Assembly (NCBI GenBank): GCA_029204225.1
Contig: CM055107.1
Coordinates: 47,352,476 to 47,416,475 of the forward strand
Direction: 5' to 3'
Origin: Diphasiastrum complanatum
Lineage: Eukaryota; Streptophyta; Lycopodiopsida; Lycopodiales; Lycopodiaceae
Length of the DNA stretch: 64,000 nt
Of this stretch, positions 38,592-50,347 are shown piece after piece. The notes beneath the pieces were generated by a model, which had not been told where the DNA came from, searched no databases, and was given only the letters and a program-made list of their open reading frames with translations. The stretch's first letter is position 1; each line of letters opens with the position of its first letter. The translations under genes and the position numbers were made by a program.

Positions 38592-38877
38592 GCATCGGAT
38601 TTTATAATAACAGAAAAAAAATTATTATAAAATTTGATGCATTGCATCGGAACACACCAACTAGATACGGCGCATCAGAATTTGGATTTTTTTTTCAAAA
38701 AAAATAAAATTTTAAGTTACTATTATTATTTTTTACATTTGTTTAAAAAATCCGATGTGCCGTAACTCGATACGGCGCATCGGATTTTAAAAACAAAATG
38801 TAATTTTTTAATTAAAAAAAAATTGAAAAAAAAAACCCAAATTCCGATGCACCGTATCCAGTTGGTGTGTTCCGATG
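38592..38877. repeat. Nested inverted repeats (three stem-loops)
   Basis: Outer arms 38645-38685 and 38837-38877 are 41 bp and differ at three places. Inside them, 38747-38764 and 38771-38788 form an 18-bp hairpin with a 6-base loop (one mismatch). Just to the left, 38592-38610 and 38622-38640 form a 19-bp arm pair with two mismatches. All share a GATACGGCGCATCGGA-type motif next to ACACACCAACT, which also recurs in worn form at 38521-38580. It ends ~90 bp before a Copia primer-binding site, so it may lie in that element's LTR. Confidence 0.8.
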
Positions 38878-38969
38878 GAAGGGTAGATCTTGGATGATTT
38901 TTCATCTTTTTTAGGTTTTCAAAAGATAGAAGCCAATACGATACAATGCTACTCTCCCTCTCTCCAACA

Positions 38970-40680
38970 TGGTATCAAAGCTATTTTCATAGCTTGATAA
39001 GCTTCGATAGTACAAGACTCTACTAGTCGATAGAGTAATTGTTTTCTTGTTCTGTATTTCAGCATCAGATTTTTATACTTAAGTCACTCATAGTTTCTCC
39101 TATCACTTAGACTAATTCCTCCACATGGATTCCCAAGGGAAAGCCAGTCCTATCATGGACAAGCTTGATGGAGCCAATTACCATCTGTGGAAATTTAAGA
39201 TGAAAACTGTACTAATGGCTAAAGAATTGTATGACATTGTTACAGGTGCAGAAGGAAAACCCGATGCAGACAACACAACAATTACCAGATGGAAGCTGAA
39301 GGATGGAAAGGCTTTCGCGCTAATCATCCTCAACATCACGGATACCCAGATCGACCATGTATCCGAGGCCCAGACATCGAAACAAGTCTGAGATATCTTG
39401 AGCACACTATATGAAGTGCGAGATATAGCTTCCAAGTTGTATCTCAGGAAGAAATTCTACTCCCTCAAGATGACGAATGGTGATTCTCTGCAAAATCACA
39501 TTAATCAATTCAAGAACCTGCTAAGACAAATGGGCGATGTCAGATTTGGCATTGACGATCAAGATGCAGTGATGCAACTGCTTACAAGCTGCCAAGCTCT
39601 TGCGATAGCTGGGTGATGATCATCACGACTCATCCAAAATTGACTCTTTCGATAGTCATTACTATGTTGTTGCAGGAAGACACGCAGAGGAACGAAGCCT
39701 CAAGTTCCTCAGCTGATTCTCACGCCTTGTACACCAACAAGAGCACGACAAAGCTAAAGAAGAAGAAAGGCCCGAAGCAATCAAAGCCAAACTAGAAACC
39801 AGCTTAGCACAAGGAATAGTCGAATCCACAAACGAAGAAGAAGCTGTTTTGCAGATACTGCAAACAAAACAACCACGAAATACAAGACTGCCAAATACTT
39901 CAAGCAAAAAACAACAAGAAGGGGCAGTCGAATCAAGTGGCAAATGCAACTGCAGAATCTCCATAGCTTATTCAAGAAGAGGATCATGATGCCTTCATGA
40001 CCAGCCATCAAGGAGCATCTGGCGACAGTTCTTGGTTCCTGGATTCCGAAGCCACTAAGCATATGACTAGTCTCATTGGCTGTTTTGAGTCCTACACACC
40101 TTACAGTACCCAGAGATATGTCCACCTTGGTGACAATAGCACACAGGCTTTTAAAGGTGAAGGCACTGTAAGATTAAATTTTGCCAATGATCAGTCTAAG
40201 CTACTCTCTAAAGTCCTTTATGTACCAAATTTATCTACGATCTGCTCTTTGTAAGCAAAATCATAGATCTAGGACACAGAGTGATATCTCTTTTGTTGTA
40301 AGCTCACTCAGCCAATACATGGCTAATCCTGGCATTACCCATTGGAAGGCTCTCATACGAGTCATGAGATATATTCGAGCTACCATGGACCAGTGCATCT
40401 GTTATGGAGATGTCAGCAACGACAATCTTCATCAGCTCAATGGTTATTCTGATGCAAGCTGGGGAGGAGATGTAGACAATCGTAAATCCACATCTGGATT
40501 TACATTCTCCTTCAATGGCAGTCCTATCTCACAGAACAGTCGTAAGCAAACTTCTGTTGCACTTTTTTCTACATAAGCAGAATACATTGCTGCTTCTCAA
40601 TCTATCAAGGAAGCATTTTGGTTGAGAAATTTACTGTCAGATGTTAATCTGAATCAGTATAGCCCTACAATTTCAGTTTA
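38970..40680 (+). pseudogene. Copia relic C1: PBS, gag, protease, then RNase H (IN and RT deleted)
   Basis: A tRNA-Met-type primer-binding site TGGTATCAAAGC (38970-38981) directly follows a CCAACA LTR end. Gag starts at 39125 (MDSQGKASPIMDKLDGANYH) and has UBN2-type features and the knuckle CRYCKQNNHEIQDC. The protease follows near 40030 with LDSEAT in place of the usual LDSGAT, so the catalytic glycine is changed. At about 40290 the frame jumps from the pre-integrase region straight to RNase H (SSLSQYMANPGITHWKALIR, GYSDASWGGD), so integrase and RT have been deleted. Frameshifts near 39590 and 40250 and stops (TGA 39389, several TAG near 39793-39965, TAA near 40573) kill it. Confidence 0.9.
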
Positions 40681-40689
40681 CTGTTTTTA

Positions 40690-41035
40690 GTAGTGATCGG
40701 GACATGACCCACTATCATTATATCAGTCGGGCACTTGTCCCGTAGTCGGCCTTTACAGTACTTGCTATACTTGGGGGCATGTCCCAAGTTTGTCAGTCGA
40801 ATTTGGCCATACTGGTGGATAGGTGGTAGGCCAATTTTAGGCACTTGCCTTTTCATGTAGTTTGTGAATACTCTATATGTACATTGTTTCTTTGTAATCT
40901 AATAACTTTTGTTGTGCCATCTTTGAGAGCTTGTGAGGAGTAGCTATGGTGATTGTGTGATGTGATTTGCATACTACACTAGATTCTATCGGAATTTCAA
41001 CTTACAACCACCTACCTGTAGAACAGGATAGGCAA
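40690..41035. other. Spacer between the two Copia relics
   Basis: About 350 bp without coding content, with several imperfect GGGCATGTCCC / CGGGACATGACCC / CGGGCACTTGTCCCG palindromic motifs (40698-40790). It could be the 3' LTR of relic C1 or an unrelated insertion. Confidence 0.35.
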
Positions 41036-41039
41036 ATCA

Positions 41040-41960
41040 GATTTTTCTTACACTACTCCACATGAGGTGTGGTGGGGCAACAAGCCAAATCTAGCTCACA
41101 TACGTATCTTCGGATGTGTAGCATATGCATACATTCTAGACAAGAAGAGAAAGAAGCTAGATGAAAAGGTGGAGCAAGGATTCCTTGTAGGCTACGATGT
41201 ACATTCTTCTTCGTACTACATAATCTACATGCCTCAGACCCAAGAAGTAAAGATTGTGAGAGACGTATCTACAAGTATAAATACGGACAGACGACAATGT
41301 ACCAAGATACAAAGCCAAGCTAGTTGCGAAAGGTTTCTTGAAAAAGTATGGTGTTGACTATATTGAAACCTTTTCTCATGTTGTCAAGCATACATCTATA
41401 CACATATTGTTTGCATATGCAGCAGCCTATAGTCTGAAGATCCATATTGTAGACAAGAAGATAGCATTTCTGCATGGGGACCTGAAGGAAGAAGTCTACA
41501 TGGACCAACCACCAGGCTTTACCTGTAAGTCGTTTGTTGACCATGCCTGTAGGGTGCACAAGAGCATCTATAGATTAAAACAATCTGCCAAGCAGTGGTA
41601 CAAGAAGAAGGATCATGCTCTCATATCCTTGGGCTTCCAACCCTTAATGTCTGATAACTACAACGTCTATGTAAAGGTCATAGATGGTGAGGATCATTAT
41701 TAGTGTCTATGTCGATGACACTCTGATTCTATCAAGGAACAACACTGATTGCATAGGTGAAGGAGGATATTTCAAGGCACTTTGAAATATCAGACCTAGC
41801 TAAAGCAAAATACTACCTGGGCATGAGGATTAAAAGAGATCTTGAAGGTGGAAGATTCTATCTTCACCAATCAAGGTACATACAAAAAATCATTGATGAT
41901 TTTCAAATGGCAGATTGCAAGAGAGTAAACAGTCTGATGGTTCTTGGCACTGACAAATGA
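41040..41960 (+). pseudogene. Copia relic C2: integrase end plus reverse transcriptase
   Basis: The first part (41067-41250) is the integrase C-terminus (NKPNLAHIRIFGCVAYAYIL, GFLVGYDVHSSSYYI). A deletion then joins it to RT: KAKLVAKGFLKKYGVDYIET, HIVDKKIAFLHGDLKEEVYM, QPPGFTC, then the YVDDTLILS catalytic box near 41710 and DLAKAKYYLGMRI. A frameshift separates the YVDD part from the frames on either side. Gag, protease and RNase H are absent. It begins 360 bp after relic C1 and holds the very domains that C1 lacks; a common origin is possible but unproven. Confidence 0.85.
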
Positions 41961-43081
41961 AGACTGTCCCAGAGACGATGCAAACAGGATTTGTAGACGT
42001 GGCTTCTTGAGAGGCGACCATTGTTGTTTTTACGAAAGGATTCTTTCTCTTTAGATCATAGCAATAGAAAAATAGTCTTTTTAGCCCATAGCTACGTTTA
42101 AGAGTTATGTAAATTCGTCTAAACAATGTACACGATGAGATTTCAGTAGGTGACACACCTATTTTGTTAGCGAGCAAGATGATGTTTGGTTCGAGTATAT
42201 GAACCAAATATGTAGGTGATAAAAGCCCATAGTAATAAAACGATGCTACATTATCACACGCATCGATTGTAGTTTAGTATTGGAAGGTGAGATTGGAAGC
42301 CTAAAAAGACGTTTCATTGCAAGATCAGAGATTAAAGCAATGCTCGATCCCTTGAGCATTTCTATAAGAAAACTCTTGAGATTATTAAAGGTGAGTTATA
42401 GAGCATCCTACTGTCCATCGTTGGACAGAAGAAAGTGTATATATAAAAAGCTTCAATCCCAATTGATTGTCTTGGCTTGTTGTCCATCGCTGGGACGGGG
42501 AGCATATGAATCATATAAAGGATCAGAGAAACAAAAGTAAATGCTCCTACTATCCTTCGCTAGACTTTTTTTTTTTTAAATGTGTTTATATGTCTTGAAA
42601 CTTTGCCTTGAAATTTTTTCGGTTAATTTAATGTTCTTAAATTTGTCCGTAATAAATAATCCTAATAGTCTGTTGCAATTTTTGTTTTGATCATGGTTAT
42701 TAATGTTAAAATAAAATGGATATTGTGATTTTTTAGAATATATGAAATTGTTAGATTTATATTTTATATGATTAGATTAGATTAGATTTTTAATATTCTA
42801 ATTTTTTGACGTGTGTTTTTTATTATTTTTTGAAAACAATATTGATAGAAATTAGAGCTCTGGAGGGAGAGATTTTTTTTCAGGGTGATTTAATTTTTTT
42901 TACAAATCATGTAATCTTGGTTCCTTTAAAATAATTTCATTTGCAATCATTTTCCTTGTGATTGATTGATCCATAGCTTGGGGGCTAGGTCTGTCTGTTT
43001 GTCCACCATCCGATTCCCTTGTGTTTCTTGCTTGCTTAATTTCGCATTCTTGAGTGGACTTTATAATGCCATTGAAGGACT
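41961..43081. other. Stretch with no recognised gene
   Basis: AT-rich, one 86-codon frame (42280-42540, +) with no similarity that I know. The motif CCATCG(T/C)TGG-AC recurs near 42415 and 42483. Confidence 0.4.
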
Positions 43082-43086
43082 ATTAA

Positions 43087-44233
43087 TGTTGACAAATCCT
43101 CTGCTCCAGAGGACCTCTTGTTTACTCGTTTCTCTGATTCTTTCTACTTCTTCAGAACTGTTTCTGCCTGTTACCAGGCTTAAAGGCATTCGTTAGATGT
43201 CTTCTTGATTTAACAATGCCAACCCAGGCAGAAAGGACAGAGTGTCATTTTAGTATTTTCTTTATGTCCTGCTTGTCAGAGGACTACTCAGGGACGTCGC
43301 TCTTACATTCTACATGGATGCAAGCCAAGAACGCTCATTCATGGATCAGCATACAAACCAATGAACGTTCTACAGATTCTACAGCTACCTACACTTAAAA
43401 CGGACTGAAATCAGAGCCTACACTACATTAACACTGAGCTACCTTGCATAAATTGACAAAACAAGAAACAAGAAACTAATCTACAACATGTTAGAAGTCC
43501 AAGAATCAAGAAACCAACCAGCCTTTTGATTCTTGGACATCCCAAGAACATCAAGAACTAGATTGTAAAGAGATATGCAAGAATCACACCACAGATCCAG
43601 CCTATTTAGTTTACTTGAATGCTGGCTCCTACAATAATCCACAAGAAAACAAGAAATCTAATCCACAACTAGGAAAGCAAGAAAACTAATCCACTCTAAA
43701 TCCACAACCACACACAATATGAATGGAAGGGCATGATCATAGGGGCATCACTCAAAAAAACCATCATGATCAAGGAGCTTAGTGTAGCATCAAACTCATG
43801 GAAAATCTTCTTATTAAGCATGGAGTAGATACAATGCAAGAAGCTCCTCTTCACAAAGAGAGAGTCTCTTAAATAAGCAAGAGAGCTCCTTAGGTGGCAT
43901 CCTAGTGGAATTCCCACATTTCACAAATTACAAGTGGAATATTGCTCTCCACTAGAGGTCACCATCAAAAGGTGGCTCACTCTACTTTCTTTAAGAGGGG
44001 TCTACTTGCATTTATTACATTTGCTTAGAAATACTAGCTCCTACATGGTCATTCCATCTTCCGGGATTCACCATGAGGCTTACACAGTTCTTGCATGTCT
44101 TTCCTAGCTAGTATTTCTCGGCTCTCAGTCTTCATTACTCTCATCTTCTCAGAGACCTCCTCGGTCTAAGGTGAGAGGTGCTCTTGAATTGCTCTATCCG
44201 AGTATCTTGGGGATTCGTCAGAATCAGCCAACA
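43087..44233 (-). repeat. LTR of the gag-only element (3' LTR on the minus strand)
   Basis: 1147 bp, beginning TGTTGACAAATCC and ending AATCAGCCAACA on the plus strand. Just inside its right edge the minus strand is purine-rich (AGAGGTGAGATTA), a plausible polypurine tract. A TATTTAAG (near 43871, minus strand) is the only TATA-like string noted. The LTR lacks the 10-bp GAACGCACTT-type insertion seen in the other copy. Confidence 0.9.
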
Positions 44234-46558
44234 TAATCTCACCTCTAATGTGTTGCAGGACCCACTGCAACTCATATTGGACGATGTCGCTCTGCTTTGC
44301 ATTGGCATCTTTGATCGTCACTTGGAAAAGCGTAGATCCTTGTTCGCTTACATAAAACCAAGTGCTTATTGTCACTAGTCTTTATCACAAAAACTATTTT
44401 TTACAAATTGCCACGATTGGATTAGAATGTCTTATTGCTATAGTTGGTTGACATTCTCAATTTGGAGAGCTCCCAACAACTTCATAACCTGCATGCTCGA
44501 GTGCTTTCCATGTGTCTCTTTGTTTAGTCACTTGTATCTGCCATTGACGGTTTCACCTTTGGTTTCTTGGCAGATTCCAGCTTTGGATTCTTTTGGGAGG
44601 TCTGTATCCTCCATTTGCCTTTGGGTGTTTCCGTGGTTCTTCTCTCAGTTGAAGTTCCAGTCTCAAGGAAAACCTTTGATATGCAGGTTGCACAAACTTT
44701 GATTATCAGTCTCAAGGGGATGGATTCATCAAAAACTGGTGGTAGAAACAGATTTGGATGGACGGTTTGATAACTGTAAGGAAACATGATGAAGTCTTGG
44801 TGAAAGGATGAAGGAACTGATAGTTCTACAGTTGCAGCCTTGGACCCTTGCAATGTCGAGCTTTGACCACCACTTGCTGGGTGAGGAGCTTGCTTTATTT
44901 GCAGGTGCACGGTTGTCTTCATCTTTCTTTTTCAACAGCTCTTTCTTTTGATCCGTTACTTCTGGATCTCTTTGGGCTTCATAAGAGGGGATTCAACTAT
45001 CATTACTCCAGAGAGTTATTTTTTATCAAGATCGATCTGACTCATCTGTCACTTAAGTTTTGTCCTTTCCTCCTCAGCTTCTTGGATCTTTCTTTTTATT
45101 TCTTCGAGCTACTTCGTCTGCTTCTTAGATCTTCGTTTGGTTGATCATCCATTGTAGGTGGCAGTTAGTCTCCACAAGACATTTGCAATGATCTATCAGC
45201 TGCTTTGGTAAGACTATCAAAAACTGGGAATTTCTCAGAAGAACAGTAAACTGATGATAAACAAATAGATGGAAGGGAGGGTGGTGGTGACAACGGTAGA
45301 TGGTGTGGACAATAGACATGAGAATGGCGCAGAAGTATGGCAAGAGGTTGGTTGAAGAAGGAGACTGATTTTCCAATGCTTGTGTTTCCCTTTATGAAGA
45401 ATTTTCATCGTGACTGGGATACTTCTTCTGATTGAGTCTCTTTGGATTACCCATCTGTCTTCTTAGCCTTGTCATTTTCATATTTGACTTGTGACCTTGG
45501 CTGTTGACCTTGCTGGTGTTGTTGTTGGCAGCGTAACTGCTCCAGTGGATCCAAGCAAATCCACTCTCTCCCCCCCCAAAAAAAAATCTGTTGGTGAGGA
45601 TGTTGTTGCTGGTGACTGTTCATGCTCAAGATTGGATCGACGTGTGGAATACATAGTTGAAACTCGTTGAACATGCGATTGGACTAAAGATTGAACAAAT
45701 TTTAACTAAATTTGTTTCGATCTTGCTGTAGTTGATTCAAAGAATAATATGGTAATGAGGTGCAAGAATCAACTTTAATTTGTCATGGATTTCTCATAGT
45801 TTTCAAAAATTTGAAACTGCTGTACAAGATAATCTGAAGATGGATAGATGAATGAAAATGTGTTCTAGAGATGCTCTACAGAAGACTTCTCGTGCAGTAG
45901 CTATTTCTCATGCAAAAATCAGTCACACAAAATAGGTGAAGAGAAACAAGGAAATAAACAAACATTACAGATAGTGAGAACTGTATAGCACCTGTCGAAC
46001 AAAACTTGCATTCATCAAGATTGATAATGTGCCTTGATAGTTGCAATATTTCAGTTGTTTTGTAGAGTAATGTGACTTACTCTGACATGCCCTTGTCAAA
46101 ACAAGACAGGGTTGGTGACACTAAAATCTACCATCATGGATAACAGATGTTGTAAGATATAGCGTGAGATGCAGGTATGGGTGAGGTACTATGTTCAGAG
46201 GACCTCTTTGAACAAGAGATTCAGAACCGAATCTCTAAATGGATTTCCGAATCCTAGATGTATTGTGTATTGGCACATTGGAAATCTTATTTGCATGTGG
46301 AAAGACAAATAGATTTGAGTTTGTAGAAGGGGAGAAAAACTGTCAATTCTCTATGGAGGTTGCTCTTGGTTGGACATTGTAGCAAATGACGGAATATCGG
46401 TTTTACTTTCTTTCGACAAGGACTCATTTCAGATTGTCTTTTTTCATTATGGTACTGACGTATTGGACGGTGATGTAGAAGTTTACAAGAAACTTCTCGA
46501 TCGAGCAGCAGGTTTAACTGCTGGTTGCTATGGTGCTCATGTTGTTGTCGTGAAGACG
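44234..46558 (-). other. Interior of the gag-only element downstream of gag, non-coding
   Basis: 2.3 kb between gag and the 3' LTR. Minus-strand frames of 132 (44922-44524), 83 and 75 codons are Ser/Gln/Lys-rich and carry no retroelement motif. I see no RT, integrase or protease box. It may be filler needed only for packaging size, or an unrelated captured sequence. Confidence 0.5.
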
Positions 46559-47907
46559 CTATTGTGATTCATAACTGACATGACGGGCAGGTAGGATCTT
46601 AGCGTGTTGCTTTGGACAATATTTGAAACTGTGTTTTCTTATACAGTCGGGACACTCAGGATGGTACTTGGTCTTGACTGGACAATCAACCATGAAGTGG
46701 CCAGTTTCACCACAGATGAAGCATCTGGTGTGCAGTGGCCCTTGTATAACTGCATAGCCATCTTGTATGGCTAGTGGGTCTGGACTTTCTGATGGATAGT
46801 CAGGATAAGACAAGGCATTTCCATATTGGGATGGGTGTTCATATTGTTGAACTGTATGTGCTTGAATAGGTCGATATGAAGGACAAGCATCAACAGGATG
46901 TGTAGCCCGACAGTGTGGGCACCATATTGTTTTTTGTCTATAAGGTACCTGTGCAGGGTTTGACTGACCAGGCATACTGCTTTGGATAGACTTCATGGTA
47001 GCTTGAAACTCATTGGTGAGTTTTTCCATTTGAAGTTGGTGTTGCTTATTAAGCAACGCCAGTTGTGATTTCCAAAGCCGATCTCGGGTGTCCTCGATCA
47101 GCTTCGACTCATGGACAAGAGCATGTGGTGTTTGTCTTTCCCTAGATTCGTCAACATCTGATCCCTCGTCTTCTTCTTTGATGGCATCAGACATAGCTAA
47201 CTTTAGGCTCGTATATTCATCATTGGATTTAAGCTCGCGTCTAATCCATCTTGGAAGGACGACTAAGAACCAGATGATGAGCATCTGTTCAGAGGGTTGT
47301 CCTTGAACTTGACTTTTGAGACATTTGAAACGCTCAATATAGTCTCGTACTCGTTCATCTTTTGTCATTTTGATATTACTTAGCTTGACAAAAGGGCTTT
47401 CTATCAAGCGAAATGGCTTGAAGCGTTTGATAAAGGCCTCCTTCAAGAGTGACCAGTCACGTTTATCTTCACGATCAAGGTTAAAAAACCATTCTTGTGC
47501 TTGATCGATCATGGTAATCGAGAAGAGTTGAATCATGGCGTCGGGTGATGTCTCGCCATATACATCACATGCATTCTCAAAGATTTGCAAGAATCTTTGA
47601 GAGTTTGAATTACCGCAAACTTTGGTAGATCTAGCTTGGGTGTACGTCTTTCAAAATGAGCTCCGTGGGTAGCAGGGGCTCCATTAAGGTTGGTTTTGGC
47701 CTGTGAGGGGTCAGCAACATAAAAACGGGGTCGTGCGCGTGAAGACTTGGGTCTATTAGGTTCTTGTCCATTGAACGGGTTTGTGGATGGCTCTTGGAGT
47801 TCGACCCTCATTCGATAGAACCTATGACATCTAATCTGTTCAGCTTCAGGGGACCTGATCTCATATGGATAATCGTCTGGGACTTGAGGATCGTTTTGTT
47901 GGTCCAT
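46559..47907 (-). CDS. Retrotransposon gag with three zinc knuckles, one frameshift
   Basis: A Ty3/Gypsy-type gag (Retrotrans_gag class), the structural protein that coats the element's RNA. It starts at 47907 (MDQQNDPQVPDDYPYEIRSP) and reads to the capsid-like start LDLPKF near 47620, where one missing base shifts the frame; a 343-codon frame (47590-46559) then continues. The capsid part shows AQEWFFNLDREDKRDWSLLK and FIKRFKPF. The C-terminus holds three knuckles: CPHCRATHPVDAC (CX2CX3HX4C), CFICGETGHFMVDC (CX2CX4HX4C) and CPDCIRKHSFKYC (CX2CX3HX4C). Two with a shortened X3 spacing flanking one canonical knuckle is unusual. No protease follows. The single frameshift means that this copy probably makes no full-length gag unless ribosomes shift there. 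Confidence 0.85.
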
Positions 47908-48119
47908 TGGGTACCGGGGTATGAGTTGCTGGTGTTTTTGGATTTTATAGGATTTTTGGTGTTTTCGATTTTTTAGGTTTTTTGGTGTTTTTTGGATTTT
48001 TTAGGGTGTTTAAGGAAGTGAAGGTGGAGACTCAGTATAAGAAGGGCTTTCTATTGGTATGAGTGTTGTTTTTTGTAAAAAATTTGGTATTCATGTTTTT
48101 TTTTTTTCAGTCTCGAAGG

Positions 48120-48960
48120 TGTTGGGAAGATGGTGGTTCGGTCGAAATGGCAATCAGAGGTGTTGATCAAAAGTTACAGTCCGGTCGAGATTGGGTGTTA
48201 ATTGCTTCGGTCGAGATTTGATCTGCTTGCTCTGGTCGAGATTTGATCTGATTGCTTCGGCTCCGATCGAGATCACTTCGGCTGGTCAAGATCTGAACGA
48301 GCACTTCGGTCGAGACGTCAGTGGTACTTCGGTCGAGATCGCAGGGAGCACTTCGGTCGAGACTCCAGCGATACTTCGGTCGAGATCTCATGGAGCACTT
48401 CGGTGAGATTGCTCCGGTCGAGATCACTTCGACTCCAGTCGAGATCTGAACGGCCACTTCGGTCGAGATTTCAGTGAGCAGTTCAGCTCCGGTCGAGGTC
48501 TGAGCGGCCACTTCGGTCGATATTTCAGCGAGCACTTCGGCTAAGATTCCAGTGAGCGCTTCAGTTGAGATCTCAGCGAACACTTCGGCTGAGATTCCAG
48601 CGAGCGCTTCGGTTGAGATCTTAGCGAACACTTTGGCTAAGATTCCAGCGAGTGCTTCAGTTGAGATCTTAGCGAACACTTCGGCTAAGATTCCAGCCAT
48701 TGCTTCGGTCAAGATTTAAGATGGGCCTCCGGTTGAGAGTTTATTGAGGTCTCTGGTTGAGATCTGAAGCTGGTTGAGATTTCATAGAGAGCTCCGGTTG
48801 AGAATTGACAAAGGCCTCCGGTTGAGATTTTACAGATAGCTCCGGTTGAGATTTGAAGCATGAGCTCCGGTTGAGTTGTGAGCTGGAGCTCCGGTTGACA
48901 GTCGAAGCTTGGGCTCCGGTTGAGATTTCAGCGTGTGGAACGGGAGGAGCGTGAACTTGA
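48120..48960. repeat. Minisatellite with ACTTCGGTCGAGAT core in the element's leader
   Basis: About 27-bp units, many paired as 54-bp doublets, repeat a CTTCGGTCGAGAT / GCTTCGGTTGAGAT core between the 5' LTR and gag. To the right the units decay to CTCCGGTTGAGATTT variants. On the minus strand the array stays open for 181 codons (48712-48167) encoding ISTEALAG-like repeats, because the unit is a multiple of three; I do not regard this as proof of a protein. Confidence 0.85.
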
Positions 48961-49185
48961 ATAGAATCGAATACAGGTCTGTGAGTGTGTTTGTTGACAA
49001 GTGATTGGCGAGGCTAACAGCTCGTGGATTTGGGAATGATGTAGCCAACGATGTGGCTCTAGTCATTGTGTAGAAACTCAGATTTGTTTAAAGAATTGGA
49101 ATGTTGTTGTAGGGATCTGAGCGTGGACAAGGTTGCGGGATTCTGATGTAGAAGGTGTTGGAGTTCAATGGGCAACAGTGTCAAA

Positions 49186-50342
49186 TGTTGACAGATCCCT
49201 TGCTCCAGAGGACCTGTTGTTTACTCGTTTTTCTGATTCTTTCTACTTCTTCAGAACTGTTTCTGCCTGTTACCAGGCTTAAAGGCATTCGTTAGATGTC
49301 TTCTTGATTTAACAATGCCAACCCAGGTAGAAGGGACAGAGTGTCGTTTTAGTGTTTTCTTCATGTCCTGCCTGTCAGAGGACTACTCAGGGACATCGCT
49401 CTTGAACGCACTTACATTCTACATGGATGCAAGCCAAGAACGCTCATTCACAGATCAGCATACAAACCAATGAACGTTCTACAGATTCTACAGCTACCTA
49501 CACTTAAAACGGATTGAAATCAGAGCCTACACTACATTAGCACTGAGCTACCTTGCATAAATTGACAAAACAAGAAACAAGAAACTAATCTACAGCATGT
49601 TAGAAGTCCAAGAATCAAGAAACCAACCAGCCTTTTGATTCTTGGACATCCCAAGAACATCAAAAACTAGATTGTACAGAGATATGCAAGAATCACACCA
49701 CAAATCCAGCCTATTGAGTTTACTTGAATGTTGGCCCCTACATTAATCCACAAGAAAACAAGAAATCTAATCCACAACTAGGAAAGCAAGAAAACTAATC
49801 CACTCTAGATCCACAACCACACACAATATGAATGGAAGGGCATGATCATAGGGGCATCACTCAAAAAAACCATCATGATCAAGGAGCTTAGTGTAGCATC
49901 AAACTCACGGAAAATCTTCTTATTAAGCATGGAGTAGATACAATGCAAAAAGCTCCTCTTCACAAAGAGAGAGTCTCTTGAATAAGCAAGAGAGCTCCTT
50001 AGGTGGCATCCTAGTGGAATTTCCACATTTCACAAATTACAATTAGAATATTGCTCTCCACTAGAGGTCACCATCAAAAGGTGGCTCACTCTACTTTCTT
50101 TAAGAGGGGTCTACTTGCATTTATTACATTTGCTTAGAAATGCTAGTTCCTACATGGTCGTTCCATCTTTTGGGATTCACCATGAGGCTTACACAGTTCT
50201 TGCATGTCTTTTCTAGCTAGTATTTCTCGGCTCTCAGTCTTCATTACTCTCATCTTCTCAGAGACCTCCTCGGTCTAAGGTGAGAGGTGCTCTTGAGTTG
50301 CTCTATCCGAGTATCTTGGGAATTCGTCAGAATCAGCCACCA
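49186..50342 (-). repeat. LTR of the gag-only element (5' LTR on the minus strand)
   Basis: 1157 bp and collinear with 43087-44233. It ends CAGCCACCA rather than CAGCCAACA, a single-base change in the terminal inverted repeat. Both LTRs contain a 73-codon frame of no known similarity, which I do not call a gene. Confidence 0.9.
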
Positions 50343-50347
50343 ATTAA

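Larger units (their letters stand above)
43082..50347 (-). mobile_element. Gag-only LTR retrotransposon (TR-GAG-like), near-complete
   Basis: Two directly repeated LTRs (43087-44233 and 49186-50342) bound a 4.95-kb interior, and the host pentamer ATTAA is duplicated at 43082-43086 and 50343-50347. LTR ends are TGTTG...CAACA. The only coding region, gag, runs on the minus strand, so the 5' LTR is the right-hand one. No protease, integrase, RT or RNase H motif is seen in the 2.3 kb after gag. This fits the class called TR-GAG (terminal-repeat elements carrying gag only), which depend on an autonomous partner. The sequence after the 5' LTR does not show the usual TGGTATCAGAGC primer site. The two LTRs differ by scattered substitutions and one 10-bp indel, so the insertion is fairly young. 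Confidence 0.85.

Noticed and set aside
48167-48712. 181-codon frame in the minisatellite of the gag-only element
   Set aside because: Openness follows from a period divisible by three; there is no start context or homology to support a protein.
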